NCBI GenBank assembly: GCA_964504135.1
Contig: CAZDCW010000002.1
Coordinates: 23,326 to 87,325 of the forward strand
Origin: JACPTG01 sp964504135
GTDB taxonomy: Archaea; Nanobdellota; Nanobdellia; Woesearchaeales; UBA10216
Direction: 5' to 3'
DNA length: 64,000 nt
This document shows, piece after piece, positions 43,045 through 51,594 of this stretch. The position numbers and the translations under genes are program-made. The first letter of the stretch is position 1; every line of letters begins with the position of its first letter. The notes beneath the pieces are model-generated. The model was not told the origin of the DNA, made no database searches, and worked only from the letters and a program-made list of their open reading frames with translations.

Positions 43045-43749
43045 ATGGGTTACCTGCTGAGGGCTGAAGTGCCTTACAGGAGCGCGATTAGCGCCGCATG
43101 GAACATGAACAGCCAGTTGCCTGGATTCTGGAGTGGGGCGGCTCGTTTGTTTGGAAGGCAGCAACCTGCACCGCCAGATGAGGCTGTTCTGCAAAACTAT
43201 ACCCTTAGGGATTGCCAGATTGGCTCAAGGCGAACTGGCGGAAGAAACGTCTGGGGAAGGGACAGGCAGCAGCCAACCATAGATGTGCTTGTGGAAGCAC
43301 AGGCTCCTGAAGGGCCGGATCATTCGCGATTAAACGAATTCCTGACCTACCTTGGTTTCGTAAGGGGACCTGTCCATGCTGCAAAAACCATCGTCACAGC
43401 AGCAGACAGTCTGGAAATAAGCTTTGAGGTGAAAGCCCGGGACGCGGTTCCAATTACCCTTCTTAAAAATGAAATTCTTGGCCTTTTGAATGCACCTAAT
43501 GCTGGAATGTTTCCAGTCCAACATGAAATCCAGGATACGACATATGACCGCAAATTTTTGGGGATAACAGTGCGTAAAGGAGTTGGAATAGCGGGTTATA
43601 TCAGGGGGCCTGAAAGGGTAGTAAGGCACATGTACAACATAATTGAGGGCAGAAGGAGGACTATTGAGGTGAGTATCGAGAGGGAGTATATAGGCGCGGT
43701 TATAGGCGTGCCCGCTGGAGCGCCAGGAGCTGGGCCAGCTGCACCATAG
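43045..43749 (+). CDS. Hypothetical protein, 234 residues
   Basis: A soluble protein with a TATA-like box (AAGCTTTTAAAGG) about 27 bases upstream. The C terminus is a Gly/Ala/Pro tail. RTGGRNVWGRDRQQPTIDVL and RHMYNIIEGRRRTIEVSIER suggest a basic beta-rich domain. No family recognised. It lies just before repeat family A copy 2 and hppA. Confidence 0.6.
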   Translation: MGYLLRAEVPYRSAISAAWNMNSQLPGFWSGAARLFGRQQPAPPDEAVLQNYTLRDCQIGSRRTGGRNVWGRDRQQPTIDVLVEAQAPEGPDHSRLNEFLTYLGFVRGPVHAAKTIVTAADSLEISFEVKARDAVPITLLKNEILGLLNAPNAGMFPVQHEIQDTTYDRKFLGITVRKGVGIAGYIRGPERVVRHMYNIIEGRRRTIEVSIEREYIGAVIGVPAGAPGAGPAAP

Positions 43750-43757
43750 GCGTGCAT

Positions 43758-43854
43758 TTATCGTAAATTGCGGTAATTGGTGAAAAATTCGCATGCAATT
43801 TAAGAGATTAGAATTGCGCATATCCATCAACTAATCAGCGCAATTCTATATATT
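43758..43854 (+). repeat. Dispersed structured repeat family A, copy 2
   Basis: Near-identical to 20905-21000, with a few substitutions in the first hairpin (TTAAG for TTACG). The pseudoknot segments GATTAG/CTAATC and AATTGCGC/GCGCAATT are unchanged. It ends 83 bases upstream of hppA and is the mirror image of copy 3 behind hppA. Confidence 0.8.
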
Positions 43855-43937
43855 GTTGAAAACTGCAAAAAAAAGCGCTTCGTAGAAAACTTTAAATATA
43901 ATCCGTTGCGCGAGAAGAGTCCATTGGGGGTGTCTGG

Positions 43938-45920
43938 ATGATTGATGTACTATTCCTTGCATTTATTTCAGGAGTCATAGGGCTCTTGTTTGCAGGCTAT
44001 CTGATGTGGAGTGTTCTCAGCAGGGAGCCTGGCTCAAAGGAGATGGTGAATATCGCAAAGGCCATCCAGGAGGGCGCTGTTGCCTACCTGAACAGGCAGT
44101 ATAAGACAGTGGCGGTTGTCGTTGCAGTGGCTGCGGCCATTCTCTGGCTCGCGCTGGGCTGGGCGACTGCGGTTACGTTCATGTCAGGCGCAGTGCTGTC
44201 TGCAGTGGCAGGGTATGTTGGGATGATGATTTCAGTAAGGGCCAATGTGAGGACTGCAAACGCTGCAAGGTCAGGGCTGAAGCCCGCATTTACAGTCGCA
44301 TTCCAGGGAGGTGCAGTGACTGGTTTTGTGGTTGCCTGCCTTGCGCTGCTTGGGGTTGCAGCATTCTATTACATATTCAGGAATCCGGCAATGCTCATTG
44401 GCTTTGGTTTTGGCGCCAGCCTCATTAGCTTATTTGCAAGGGTCGGCGGCGGAATCTATACAAAAGGGGCTGATGTGGGCGCAGACCTTGTTGGGAAGGT
44501 GGAGGCAGGAATCCCTGAGGATGACCCGAGAAACCCTGCAGTTATTGCTGATAACGTAGGCGACAACGTGGGCGACTGCGCAGGAATGGCTGCTGACTTG
44601 TTCGAAAGCTACGCAATAACCATTATTGCGGCAATGCTGCTTGGAGTCGCAGCTTATAGCACAAACGGCGTCTTATACCCGCTTGCGCTGGGAGCCGTGG
44701 CCACAATCGCATCCATCTTCGGAAGCCTGGTTGTTAGGACAGGCGACAGGGAAAAGATATGGCAGGCGTTGAGCAACGGCATACTCCTGAGCGCTTTACT
44801 GTCAGCAGCAGGATTTTACCTTATTACAAGAATGATGGGCCTTGACATGAAGCTCTTTTACTCAGCCCTTGTAGGCCTGGCAGTCACTGTGATAATCGGC
44901 TTCGTGACAGAGTATTATACCTCCCATTCGCAGAGGCCAACCAGGAGCATAGCTGAGGCTGCAAAGACCGGCCCTGCAACAGTCATAATAATGGGCCTTG
45001 CCAGGGGAATGGAAAGCACGCTGCTTCCTGTAATCGCAATTTCAGCAGGAATATTCGCCGCATACACATTCGCAGGAATATACGGTATAGCCGTGGCGGC
45101 AGTGGCGATGCTGTCCATGACTGCAATCATAGTCAGCGTGGACGCATTCGGCCCGATTACAGACAATGCTGGTGGAATAGCAGAGATGTCAAAGATGCCT
45201 TCATCTGTCCGGGAAGTGACAGACCCGCTGGATGCAGTCGGCAACACAACCAAGGCTGTTACAAAAGGCTTCGCAATAGGCTCGGCAGCGCTCGCTGCGC
45301 TTTCGCTATTCGCAGCGTACGGCGAGGCAACTGGCCTGAAGGCGATTAACCTCTACGACCACAGGGTTGTTGTCGGCCTCTTTATAGGAGGCGTGCTGCC
45401 CTTTGTATTCTCATCCCTGACCATGAGGGCTGTGGGAAGGGCGGCAGAGCTCATAGTTGAGGAGGTCAGAAGGCAGTTCAAGGAGATAAAGGGGCTTATG
45501 CAGGGCAAGGCCAAGGCAGACTATGCCCGATGCGTGGATATCAGCACAAGGGCGGCAATGAAGGAATTGATAGCGCCTGGGGCCCTCGCAGTGCTCGCGC
45601 CGCTGGCTGTAGGCTTCGCTCTCGGCCCTGAGGCGCTGGGCGGCCTGCTTGCAGGCTCAATAGTAACAGGCCTTCTCCTTGCGATAACAATGACAACTGG
45701 GGGAGCGGCCTGGGACAACGCCAAGAAATACATAGAGACTGGAAAGCTTGGCGGTAAGGGAAGCGAAGCCCACAAGGCGGCAGTCGTCGGCGATACAGTG
45801 GGCGACCCTTTCAAGGACACGTCAGGCCCTGCCCTAAACCCGCTGATAAAGGTGCTTAACACAGTCGCACTTTTGGCTGCAGGGCTGATAGTGGCGAATC
45901 ATCTCACGCTGTTTGGATAG
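43938..45920 (+). CDS. hppA: Membrane-bound proton-translocating pyrophosphatase, K+-independent type
   Basis: A 660-residue protein with about 16 membrane helices that couples pyrophosphate hydrolysis to ion pumping. Substrate motifs: GGGIYTKGADVGADLVGKVE, DNVGDNVGDCAGMAADLFES and DTVGDPFKDTSGPALNP. The site that separates subclasses reads GNTTKAVTKGFAIGSAAL: lysine where K+-dependent enzymes have alanine (GNTTAAIGKG), so this should be a K+-independent proton pump. GGGGTG ribosome-binding site and a TATA element (CTTTAAATATAA) precede the start. Confidence 0.95.
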   Translation: MIDVLFLAFISGVIGLLFAGYLMWSVLSREPGSKEMVNIAKAIQEGAVAYLNRQYKTVAVVVAVAAAILWLALGWATAVTFMSGAVLSAVAGYVGMMISVRANVRTANAARSGLKPAFTVAFQGGAVTGFVVACLALLGVAAFYYIFRNPAMLIGFGFGASLISLFARVGGGIYTKGADVGADLVGKVEAGIPEDDPRNPAVIADNVGDNVGDCAGMAADLFESYAITIIAAMLLGVAAYSTNGVLYPLALGAVATIASIFGSLVVRTGDREKIWQALSNGILLSALLSAAGFYLITRMMGLDMKLFYSALVGLAVTVIIGFVTEYYTSHSQRPTRSIAEAAKTGPATVIIMGLARGMESTLLPVIAISAGIFAAYTFAGIYGIAVAAVAMLSMTAIIVSVDAFGPITDNAGGIAEMSKMPSSVREVTDPLDAVGNTTKAVTKGFAIGSAALAALSLFAAYGEATGLKAINLYDHRVVVGLFIGGVLPFVFSSLTMRAVGRAAELIVEEVRRQFKEIKGLMQGKAKADYARCVDISTRAAMKELIAPGALAVLAPLAVGFALGPEALGGLLAGSIVTGLLLAITMTTGGAAWDNAKKYIETGKLGGKGSEAHKAAVVGDTVGDPFKDTSGPALNPLIKVLNTVALLAAGLIVANHLTLFG

Positions 45921-45938
45921 AGTAGTCAAAGGCTCAGG

Positions 45939-46034
45939 ATATAGAGAATTGCGCCGATTAGTTGATGGATATGCGCAATTCTAATCTCGTAAATTGCGTG
46001 TAAACTTTGCACTGATTACCGCAATTTACGATAA
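45939..46034 (-). repeat. Dispersed structured repeat family A, copy 3 (inverted)
   Basis: The reverse complement matches copies 1 and 2. The pseudoknot arms are conserved; differences concentrate in the loop of the first hairpin, where the closing pair is kept (GTAAATTGCG/CGCAATTTAC). It starts 18 bases after the hppA stop and its far end supplies the stop codon region of a vapC remnant. Confidence 0.8.
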
Positions 46035-46231
46035 AACATGGGCATCTGGCAACTCCCTGAAAGCAGAGTCCTTTGTCAGGATGCCGAGCCTATAGACTTG
46101 TGCGGTAGCTGCTATCATGCAGCATCTTAAAATTCCCTGTCCGTCTTGTCCCTCTCGAAAGGCCCCAGCCCCCTGAGAGAGCCTTTTAGCTTGAGAACTG
46201 CCTTAAGCCTCCTCCTCTTCGCCACAGACAT
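46026..46231 (-). pseudogene. VapBC toxin-antitoxin remnant
   Basis: Two pieces on the minus strand. 46127-46231 encodes 34 residues (MSVAKRRRLKAVLKLKGSLR, then GLGPFERDKTDREF), like a VapB C terminus. 46026 to about 46140, in another frame, encodes CCMIAATAQVYRLGILTKDS then AFRELPDAHVLS, like the end of a PIN toxin. The middle of the toxin is missing. The toxin frame ends inside repeat family A copy 3, which suggests the repeat inserted into or beside the module. Confidence 0.55.
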
Positions 46232-46346
46232 TTAAGTAATGAAAGCAATTAATTCCCGCTTGCATTTAAGGCTGCTGGTTTTTCCCAGCATTTCCATACT
46301 TCCGGAAAAACCGGAAATTCGCACAGGCCACTGGACAGGCGCCTGC

Positions 46347-46412
46347 GGCTTTGCCCGAATAGTCCCTGAAAAGGGCAACTTGCCCGAGAAGTAGCCAAAC
46401 TGCCCGAAAAGT
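46347..46412 (+). repeat. 66-bp direct repeat, left copy
   Basis: Identical to 47091-47156. It includes GGGCAACTTGCCC and two tandem TGCCCGARAAGT units. With the right copy it brackets a 678-bp segment carrying one AT-rich gene. Confidence 0.85.
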
Positions 46413-46418
46413 AGCTAA

Positions 46419-46955
46419 TTAGGTTTCTGGTTTTCTAAAGTTCAATTTAATTTTTTCAATCATTTTTTCCCTAAAAGCGGAAAATTTTTCTGCAAATTCT
46501 TCTGCAAATCTTTCTTCTGGTGTCAAAGTTTTCTTACGTTCCTCTTCAGATTTCATATATTCTTCTTCAGATTTCTCATAACTCTTCATTTCTTCATCTG
46601 AAGGTGATTGGTGCTCTGGATAAGGACTTTTTTGATAGCAAAAGCTTTCAAGTTCTCCTAATTCCTTTTCTAAATCTTCTCTTAAATTGGTAGGTATAAA
46701 CTGTCCATGAACAGAATCAAGAAAGTTTTTAACAGAATTTTTGACATCACTATATCTTTCGTTTTTTGTGATTCTTTCAAATAGGTCAAATAAAGCCCCG
46801 TTTCTGTCTTTATGAGTTAACTGCAATAGTAAATTTTTCTCAGATTGTTTTAATATTGCCTTATTATTCAAATAAGAGATTATCAGAGAGATTATACCTA
46901 TTATGATTGAAATTACTCCAACTATCGCCAAAATTTCTGAACTTGATATTACCAT
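46419..46955 (-). CDS. AT-rich gene: membrane-anchored helical protein, likely acquired
   Basis: A 178-residue protein. An N-terminal transmembrane helix (ILAIVGVISIIIGIISLIISYL) is followed by a charged, mostly helical cytoplasmic or external domain with Glu/Lys-rich coiled-coil stretches (KSEEEYMKSEEERKK). Base composition is far lower in G+C than the surrounding genes, with A/T at most third positions. It is flanked by identical 66-bp direct repeats. No family recognised; the composition and repeats suggest horizontal acquisition. Confidence 0.7.
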   Translation of the reverse strand: MVISSSEILAIVGVISIIIGIISLIISYLNNKAILKQSEKNLLLQLTHKDRNGALFDLFERITKNERYSDVKNSVKNFLDSVHGQFIPTNLREDLEKELGELESFCYQKSPYPEHQSPSDEEMKSYEKSEEEYMKSEEERKKTLTPEERFAEEFAEKFSAFREKMIEKIKLNFRKPET

Positions 46956-47090
46956 TTAATTTAAGGAATAACATTTATTAATAAGCTTTTCTGCGGTGCT
47001 GTCGCAGTTTCGGGACGCAGATAAGGGTGTCGTATGAGGGACTTTATAACACCCGTCACACTTTTTCTATCAGTTTCCACTCACAGAACG

Positions 47091-47156
47091 GGCTTTGCCC
47101 GAATAGTCCCTGAAAAGGGCAACTTGCCCGAGAAGTAGCCAAACTGCCCGAAAAGT
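47091..47156 (+). repeat. 66-bp direct repeat, right copy
   Basis: Identical to 46347-46412. Just beyond it GGGCAAAGCCGGCGCCTGC (47178 onward) is an inverted version of the sequence bordering the left copy (GGCGCCTGCGGCTTTGCCC). Confidence 0.85.
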
Positions 47157-47523
47157 CGGAGCTATAACATAGTTATCGGGCAAAGCCGGCGCCTGCAAAA
47201 GGTTTATTAATCAGCTTTGCCGCCTTCCCGCCATGGCTAAAACAGGAAAACACTGGATTTTCGAATTTTTGGGGTGGGAGAATAAAAGATAGCCACATAG
47301 GAATAACAACAATGAATCTTTCGCTTAAATGCCCTTTACCTTTCCCCAAACCAAACCGTACACATTGCACACTCCCGAAGGGGCTACGGAAAAACTAAGG
47401 CCACAGCCTGCTAAAAAACAGTTTAAGGCCGTGTTTGGGTCAAGTTACCACTGCGCAATGGCGTGATAAACAAAAACTTTATAGCATTAACCTTTTCCCC
47501 CGGCAGCATGTAGGTTTTTCCAG
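47157..47523. other. Non-coding stretch with repeat fragment
   Basis: No gene is supported here. A TATA-like GGTTTATTAATC at about 47200 precedes a 19-codon ORF (MAKTGKHWIFEFLGWENKR, 47234-47293), perhaps the start of a lost gene. A family B right end occupies 47350-47413. A second TATA-like CTTTATAGC (about 47479) serves the next gene. Confidence 0.5.
47350..47413 (+). repeat. Dispersed repeat family B, right-end fragment
   Basis: CACTCCCGAAGGGGCT and GGCCACAGCCTGCTA match the right ends at 20824-21080 and 49356-49511. No left end is visible, so this is a partial copy. Confidence 0.6.
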
Positions 47524-48632
47524 ATGAGCGACCCATTTATCCAAAACCCTGAATTGCTGCTGGGAACCCCCAAGCTGACAGTGGCAGGCTATGTTGAACG
47601 CCATGGCATTGCTGTGCCAGGAAGGTATGCGTCATTGGAAGATGCAATGGGTTCTGGACATGGATTCATCGCAAGAAGCGAGCACCCATTGGAATATGCA
47701 GGCCCTTCCGGGTTATTTTCCTCGTTTGTTGTAGACCCAAACAATCCGGATATATTCGTTGTTGGCATGCTCAGGGGGGTAAACAGCAGGAGTGCTGAGT
47801 GGCTGGATTCAGAGTGGCTTCCTGGCAGGAACAAAATCAACTTGTACAGCCGGTACAGCGGTGAAAACCCCAGACAATTGATTGATGCCTTGTCATTTAG
47901 CTTTTGGGAGCACCTTGGCGGCTGCAACAAAAGCATCGTCGCTGACAGCGCGATTGAGGGCAGGTATCATTTTTTTGTAACCTGGAATGAGGCAGAAATG
48001 ACCCGCTTCGGAGAAAGGAAGCTTGTCAAGGGTTCATTTATAACCTATGACAATGGCCAAACATTTGCAAGGGATGACCCCCCCAACGATGAGATTATGC
48101 ACGGCCTGCAGAAAGACATCCGGTTTTATGAGCAGGTCAGGGCCTTGTTTGACCCCGCTAACTGCCCTCTGGTTGAAATGCAAACTTTTGAGGGGGGAAA
48201 TTACTTTCTTCAGTATCACAGNNNNNNNNNNNNNNNNNNNNNNNNNNNNNNNNNNNNNNNNNNNNNNNNNNNNNNNNNNNNNNNNNNNNNNNNNNNNNNN
48301 NNNNNNNNNNNNNNNTTGTAGGCACAAAGCTTCTTTATGAGGCACCGAAAGCCATTGAGGTTCTGGATGGGCTTATGTACCTGTATTGGCCCAGCGAAAT
48401 GCTGAAGGAAGTATACTCCAGAAATGTAAGCGTGCATTTTGACCAAAGAACCAGTAACACCCCAACGCACGCGAACAAATCTGCGCTTCTCAACCCGCCA
48501 ATTTCCATTATTTTGGAAAGCGATTTCAATCTGCTCCACGGGTCTGACTCTGAGGCGGTCTGGCCAGGCGAGCCGCCGGACTTCATTAATGGGTTATTTC
48601 TGACAGAAGGCGATGCCTGGTTAAGAGAATGA
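47524..48632 (+). CDS. Hypothetical protein interrupted by an assembly gap
   Basis: The first part starts MSDPFIQNPELLLGTPK and stays open to the N run; after the gap an open frame (VGTKLLYEAPKAIEVLDG onward) ends at 48632. The two are in different frames, which only reflects an arbitrary gap length. HGFIARSEHPLEYAGPSGLF loosely recalls the RSS/RSE segment of PEP-synthase-type ATP-binding domains, but I do not assign that family. Probably one gene of about 370 residues. Confidence 0.5.
48222..48315. other. Assembly gap (94 N)
   Basis: An undetermined run inside a coding region; true length unknown. Confidence 0.97.
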
Positions 48633-48676
48633 CTTGACGCATAACCATTTTATATTGACCTGCTGGACAAGGGCGC

Positions 48677-49339
48677 ATGCATCTTAAAGACCTTTCAGCC
48701 AGAATCCCTCCAGAACTCCTTAAAGTCCTGTCTTCTGAAATATCAGAATTGCGCCCGGCCCAGGAGAAGGCAATAAAGGCAGGGCTGCTTGAGGGAAAGA
48801 ACATTCTCGTCTGCACTCCCACCAGCTCAGGCAAGACGCTGATAGCAGAGCTTGCAATGGTCACTGAAATACTCCGAAGCAAGGCCAAGGCAATCTACAT
48901 AGTCCCGCTCAAGGCCTTGGCGAATGAAAAGTACAATGACTTCAGGAAGAGGTATGGAGGCTTCCTCAAAGTTGCCTTGTCCATCGGAGACCTTGACGCC
49001 TCTGACAGCTACCTGATAGACTATGACATTATAATCACTGTATCCGAGAAGCTTGACAGCCTGATAAGGCATTATTCGCCTTGGATAAGCATGGTGAGGG
49101 TTGTTGTCATAGACGAGATTCACCTGCTGAACGACTCAGACCGCGGCCCGACTCTTGAAATACTCATAACCATACTCAGGCAGCTGCTGAAAGACGTTCA
49201 GATAGTCGCCCTTTCAGCGACCATCGGAAACCCTGATGAACTCGCTGAGTGGCTGGGCGCTGTGCTGGTGCAGGACTCATGGAGGCCGGTGCCGCTGAAG
49301 AAAGGAATTTACTTTGCGGGTGAGATAGAGTTTGACTAG
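48677..49339 (+). pseudogene. Hel308/Ski2-like helicase, truncated to the first RecA domain
   Basis: 220 codons encode the first motor domain of a superfamily 2 helicase: Q-motif region LRPAQEKAIKAG, Walker A VCTPTSSGKTLIAELA, Ia IVPLKALANEKY, DEIH in VVVIDEIHLL and SAT motif VALSATIGNPDELAEWL. Hel308 proteins are about 700 residues, with a second RecA domain, winged helix and ratchet; all are missing. The ORF ends 16 bases before family B repeat at 49356, and nothing helicase-like follows. It could bind ATP but is unlikely to unwind DNA. Confidence 0.8.
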
Positions 49340-49355
49340 GGAAACCTAAAACTAA

Positions 49356-49511
49356 CAGCAGGCTGACTCATTAATGGTTGGCAGTTAGTGGTACGTGGTT
49401 GGCAGTTAATCTTGATAAGTGAACATTGCAGGGCAGTGCACGAAGCCAGGCAGTTCACGTGACACACCTCCCGAAGGGGCAGGGTGAGTCTGAGGTGGCC
49501 ACAGCCTGCTA
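49356..49511 (+). repeat. Dispersed repeat family B, 156-bp copy
   Basis: Left end CAGCAGGCTG and right end CAGCCTGCTA form terminal inverted repeats (one mismatch). Inside, GTGCACGAAGCCAGGCAGTT and CTCCCGAAGGGG match the 257-bp copy at 20824. No ORF. It abuts the broken end of the Hel308-like gene. Confidence 0.65.
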
Positions 49512-49595
49512 CTGATAATTACTAGTTCTAAAGTTTAAACCGATGGCCCTTTTTTTGCAAAAACTTTAAATATTACCGCTGAAAAACAACAGGCT

Positions 49596-49676
49596 ATGAT
49601 GGGCCATTCGAACATTGGCAACTCTTTTAGCTTCATCATTTTGGGCTCCATCATTATTTTGAGCCTACTCGCATAG
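49596..49676 (+). CDS. 26-residue hydrophobic micropeptide (candidate)
   Basis: MMGHSNIGNSFSFIILGSII followed by ILSLLA: one short membrane helix. A TATA-like CTTTAAATATTA lies about 28 bases before the ATG, the spacing used by real genes here. The length and hydrophobicity recall small membrane toxins or regulators, but no family is recognised. It may also be a chance ORF. Confidence 0.35.
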   Translation: MMGHSNIGNSFSFIILGSIIILSLLA

Positions 49677-49762
49677 GCTCCTAACTTCTTCCCTTAAGCG
49701 ATGCAAATTTGCCTGGGGAGAGGGGGCTATACAAAAAATGAGACACTTGCTGCTGGCAGAAA

Positions 49763-50446
49763 ATGAAACTAAACCTTGATTACCAATTAACGCCCAGGCA
49801 ATGCCTTGACCTAATCAAAGGCTTGGAAGGTAGGCTCAGTCGGTATGAGCGAAGCGCCTTAGTGAGGGGATACCGGGGTGTTTCCGCAGTGTATCTAAGG
49901 GACTTGTATCAAGGTTCAGGAACAGGATGCTTAGAGGAATCTGCCGGGCTCCTTGAGCGGAGGGGATATGACTGGCTTGCTGAAAAATTCAGGCAAATGA
50001 GAGAGTGGAAGCTTGAGGAAAAAGCCGCTGCCACAGCTGCTGCAACTGAACCTGGGCAGCCAATTCCCCTTGAATTCAGCGCAGCATATATCAAGGATGC
50101 TCAAAGTGGAGTAGTAAGAATGATTCAAAATGAAGAGCTTGAACCCATTGTTGATGTACGCAAAAGAGTTTATTATGCTCACAACAGTGCAGGCGTGGGG
50201 GGAACTCAATACGCTTTGATGGTTGGAAAAACAGCTTATCCTCTGGACCAGAGGGCTTTTAAAACAGTCGCCACCGCAGAAAGCCCACTTGAACTGGCCA
50301 CGAAGTTAAAGCAGAGCCTGGGTTCAGGGGAAGTTGCAGTGATTGACCAGAAAGTCTATGAGGACCCCTTCTTCAGGGCAGAGATTACCAGAAAAAAGGG
50401 AAGCATGAAAGAGGCACTGAATCAAGCCTTGTTAGGATACCGCTAA
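49763..50446 (+). CDS. Hypothetical protein, 227 residues
   Basis: A soluble protein. The first 85 residues are helical and basic (LTPRQCLDLIKGLEGRLSRY), the next 20 are an Ala/Thr-rich linker, and the C-terminal domain appears mixed alpha/beta (VYYAHNSAGVGGTQYALMVG). Convergent with ftsY, overlapping by 4 bases. No family recognised. Confidence 0.65.
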   Translation: MKLNLDYQLTPRQCLDLIKGLEGRLSRYERSALVRGYRGVSAVYLRDLYQGSGTGCLEESAGLLERRGYDWLAEKFRQMREWKLEEKAAATAAATEPGQPIPLEFSAAYIKDAQSGVVRMIQNEELEPIVDVRKRVYYAHNSAGVGGTQYALMVGKTAYPLDQRAFKTVATAESPLELATKLKQSLGSGEVAVIDQKVYEDPFFRAEITRKKGSMKEALNQALLGYR

Positions 50447-51594
50447 AGCCCAAGGCTCTCCACAATAATCTTGGGCTCAAACTCCTTCAAATCAGAGTAC
50501 TCCTGGCCTGTGCCGATGAAGATTATCGGCTTCTTCGTAATGTAGGATACAGAGACAGCTGCGCCTCCCTTATCGTCAACATCAGCCTTTGAAAGGATTA
50601 TCGCGTCAAGGCCGACCTGCTCGTTGAATGTGCGGGCCTGCTCTACGCAGTCATTGCCTGTTATGCTTTCGCCAACGAAAATCTTCAGCCCAGGATTCGC
50701 TACCCTTATTATCTTTTTCATCTCGTCCATGAGGTTTGCGTTGCTGTGGAGCCTTCCTGCAGTGTCAACAAGCACAACGTCAATATGCTTTGCCTCAGCA
50801 TACCTGACTGCGTCAAACGCAACCGCAGCGGGGTCTGCGCCGTAGTCATGCTTGATAAGCTTCACCTTAAGCCTGTCTGCGTGCTGCTGGAGCTGCTCTA
50901 TTGAGGCAGCCCTGAAGGTGTCAGAGGCGGCCATGGCCACTGAGAGCTTCCTGTCCATGAGCATCCTGGCGAGCTTCGCGATGGTTGTGGTCTTTCCAGA
51001 GCCGTTGATGCCGAGGAAAAGGATGACAAAGGGCTTTTTGGAGCTGATTAGGTCAAAAAGGTCAAGCCGGCCCTCGAACAGGCTCTCCACGGATTTCCGC
51101 AGCGCCTTCCTTATCTCTTCCTCAACCTTAAGCCTGGGCAGGGGCTTTTCAACCACCGCGTTTTTCAGGTCTGACTTGATTTTCTCAACAACCTCAACAG
51201 CCACGTTGCTTTCTATCAGGCCAATCTCCATGTCCCACATTATCTCATCAAATTTTTCGGCAGAGATTCTTGTGGTTGTAATGCGTTCCCTGATTGCGCT
51301 GAACAGTCCTTTTGGCCTTGCTTCGGCTGGCCTCTGCTCCTGTACTATGGCTGGCCCTTTTCCTTTAGCCAGCTCCTGCGCTTGCTCTTTGGCTGGCTCC
51401 TGCATCTGAAAATCCTTTGCAGCATCCGCGACTGGTTCCTCTGCCTGCTCTGCTGCGGTTTCAGCGGGTTTTGCCTCAACAGCCTTTCGCTTTGAGGCAG
51501 GCGCCTGTTTTTGCGCTGGGGGCGTCTCCTCCTTTGCCTGCTTGGATAGGCTTGAAATCACTCCCTTCAGCTTGTCCTTGAGAAATCCGAACAT
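50443..51594 (-). CDS. ftsY: Signal recognition particle receptor FtsY
   Basis: A 383-residue SRP GTPase. Residues 1-100 are acidic and Ala/Lys/Glu-rich (membrane-association A domain), then the N domain and the G domain with FLGINGSGKTTTIAKLA (about 190-206), DTFRAASIEQLQQHADR, DTAGRLHSNANLMDE, SKADVDDKGGAAVS and GTGQEYSDLKEF. It receives SRP54-ribosome complexes at the membrane; the partner srp54 is at 3379-4716. Gene order prefoldin alpha-ftsY is common in archaea. Confidence 0.96.
   Translation of the reverse strand: MFGFLKDKLKGVISSLSKQAKEETPPAQKQAPASKRKAVEAKPAETAAEQAEEPVADAAKDFQMQEPAKEQAQELAKGKGPAIVQEQRPAEARPKGLFSAIRERITTTRISAEKFDEIMWDMEIGLIESNVAVEVVEKIKSDLKNAVVEKPLPRLKVEEEIRKALRKSVESLFEGRLDLFDLISSKKPFVILFLGINGSGKTTTIAKLARMLMDRKLSVAMAASDTFRAASIEQLQQHADRLKVKLIKHDYGADPAAVAFDAVRYAEAKHIDVVLVDTAGRLHSNANLMDEMKKIIRVANPGLKIFVGESITGNDCVEQARTFNEQVGLDAIILSKADVDDKGGAAVSVSYITKKPIIFIGTGQEYSDLKEFEPKIIVESLGL

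Noticed and set aside
20905..46034. Family A repeats as a possible CRISPR array
   Set aside because: Only three copies, tens of kilobases apart and in both orientations, with no regular spacers or cas genes.
47234..47293. 19-codon ORF behind a TATA-like box
   Set aside because: Too short to support; kept only as a note on the non-coding stretch.
48047..48539. ORFs spanning the N gap on both strands
   Set aside because: They are open only because N codons are not stops.
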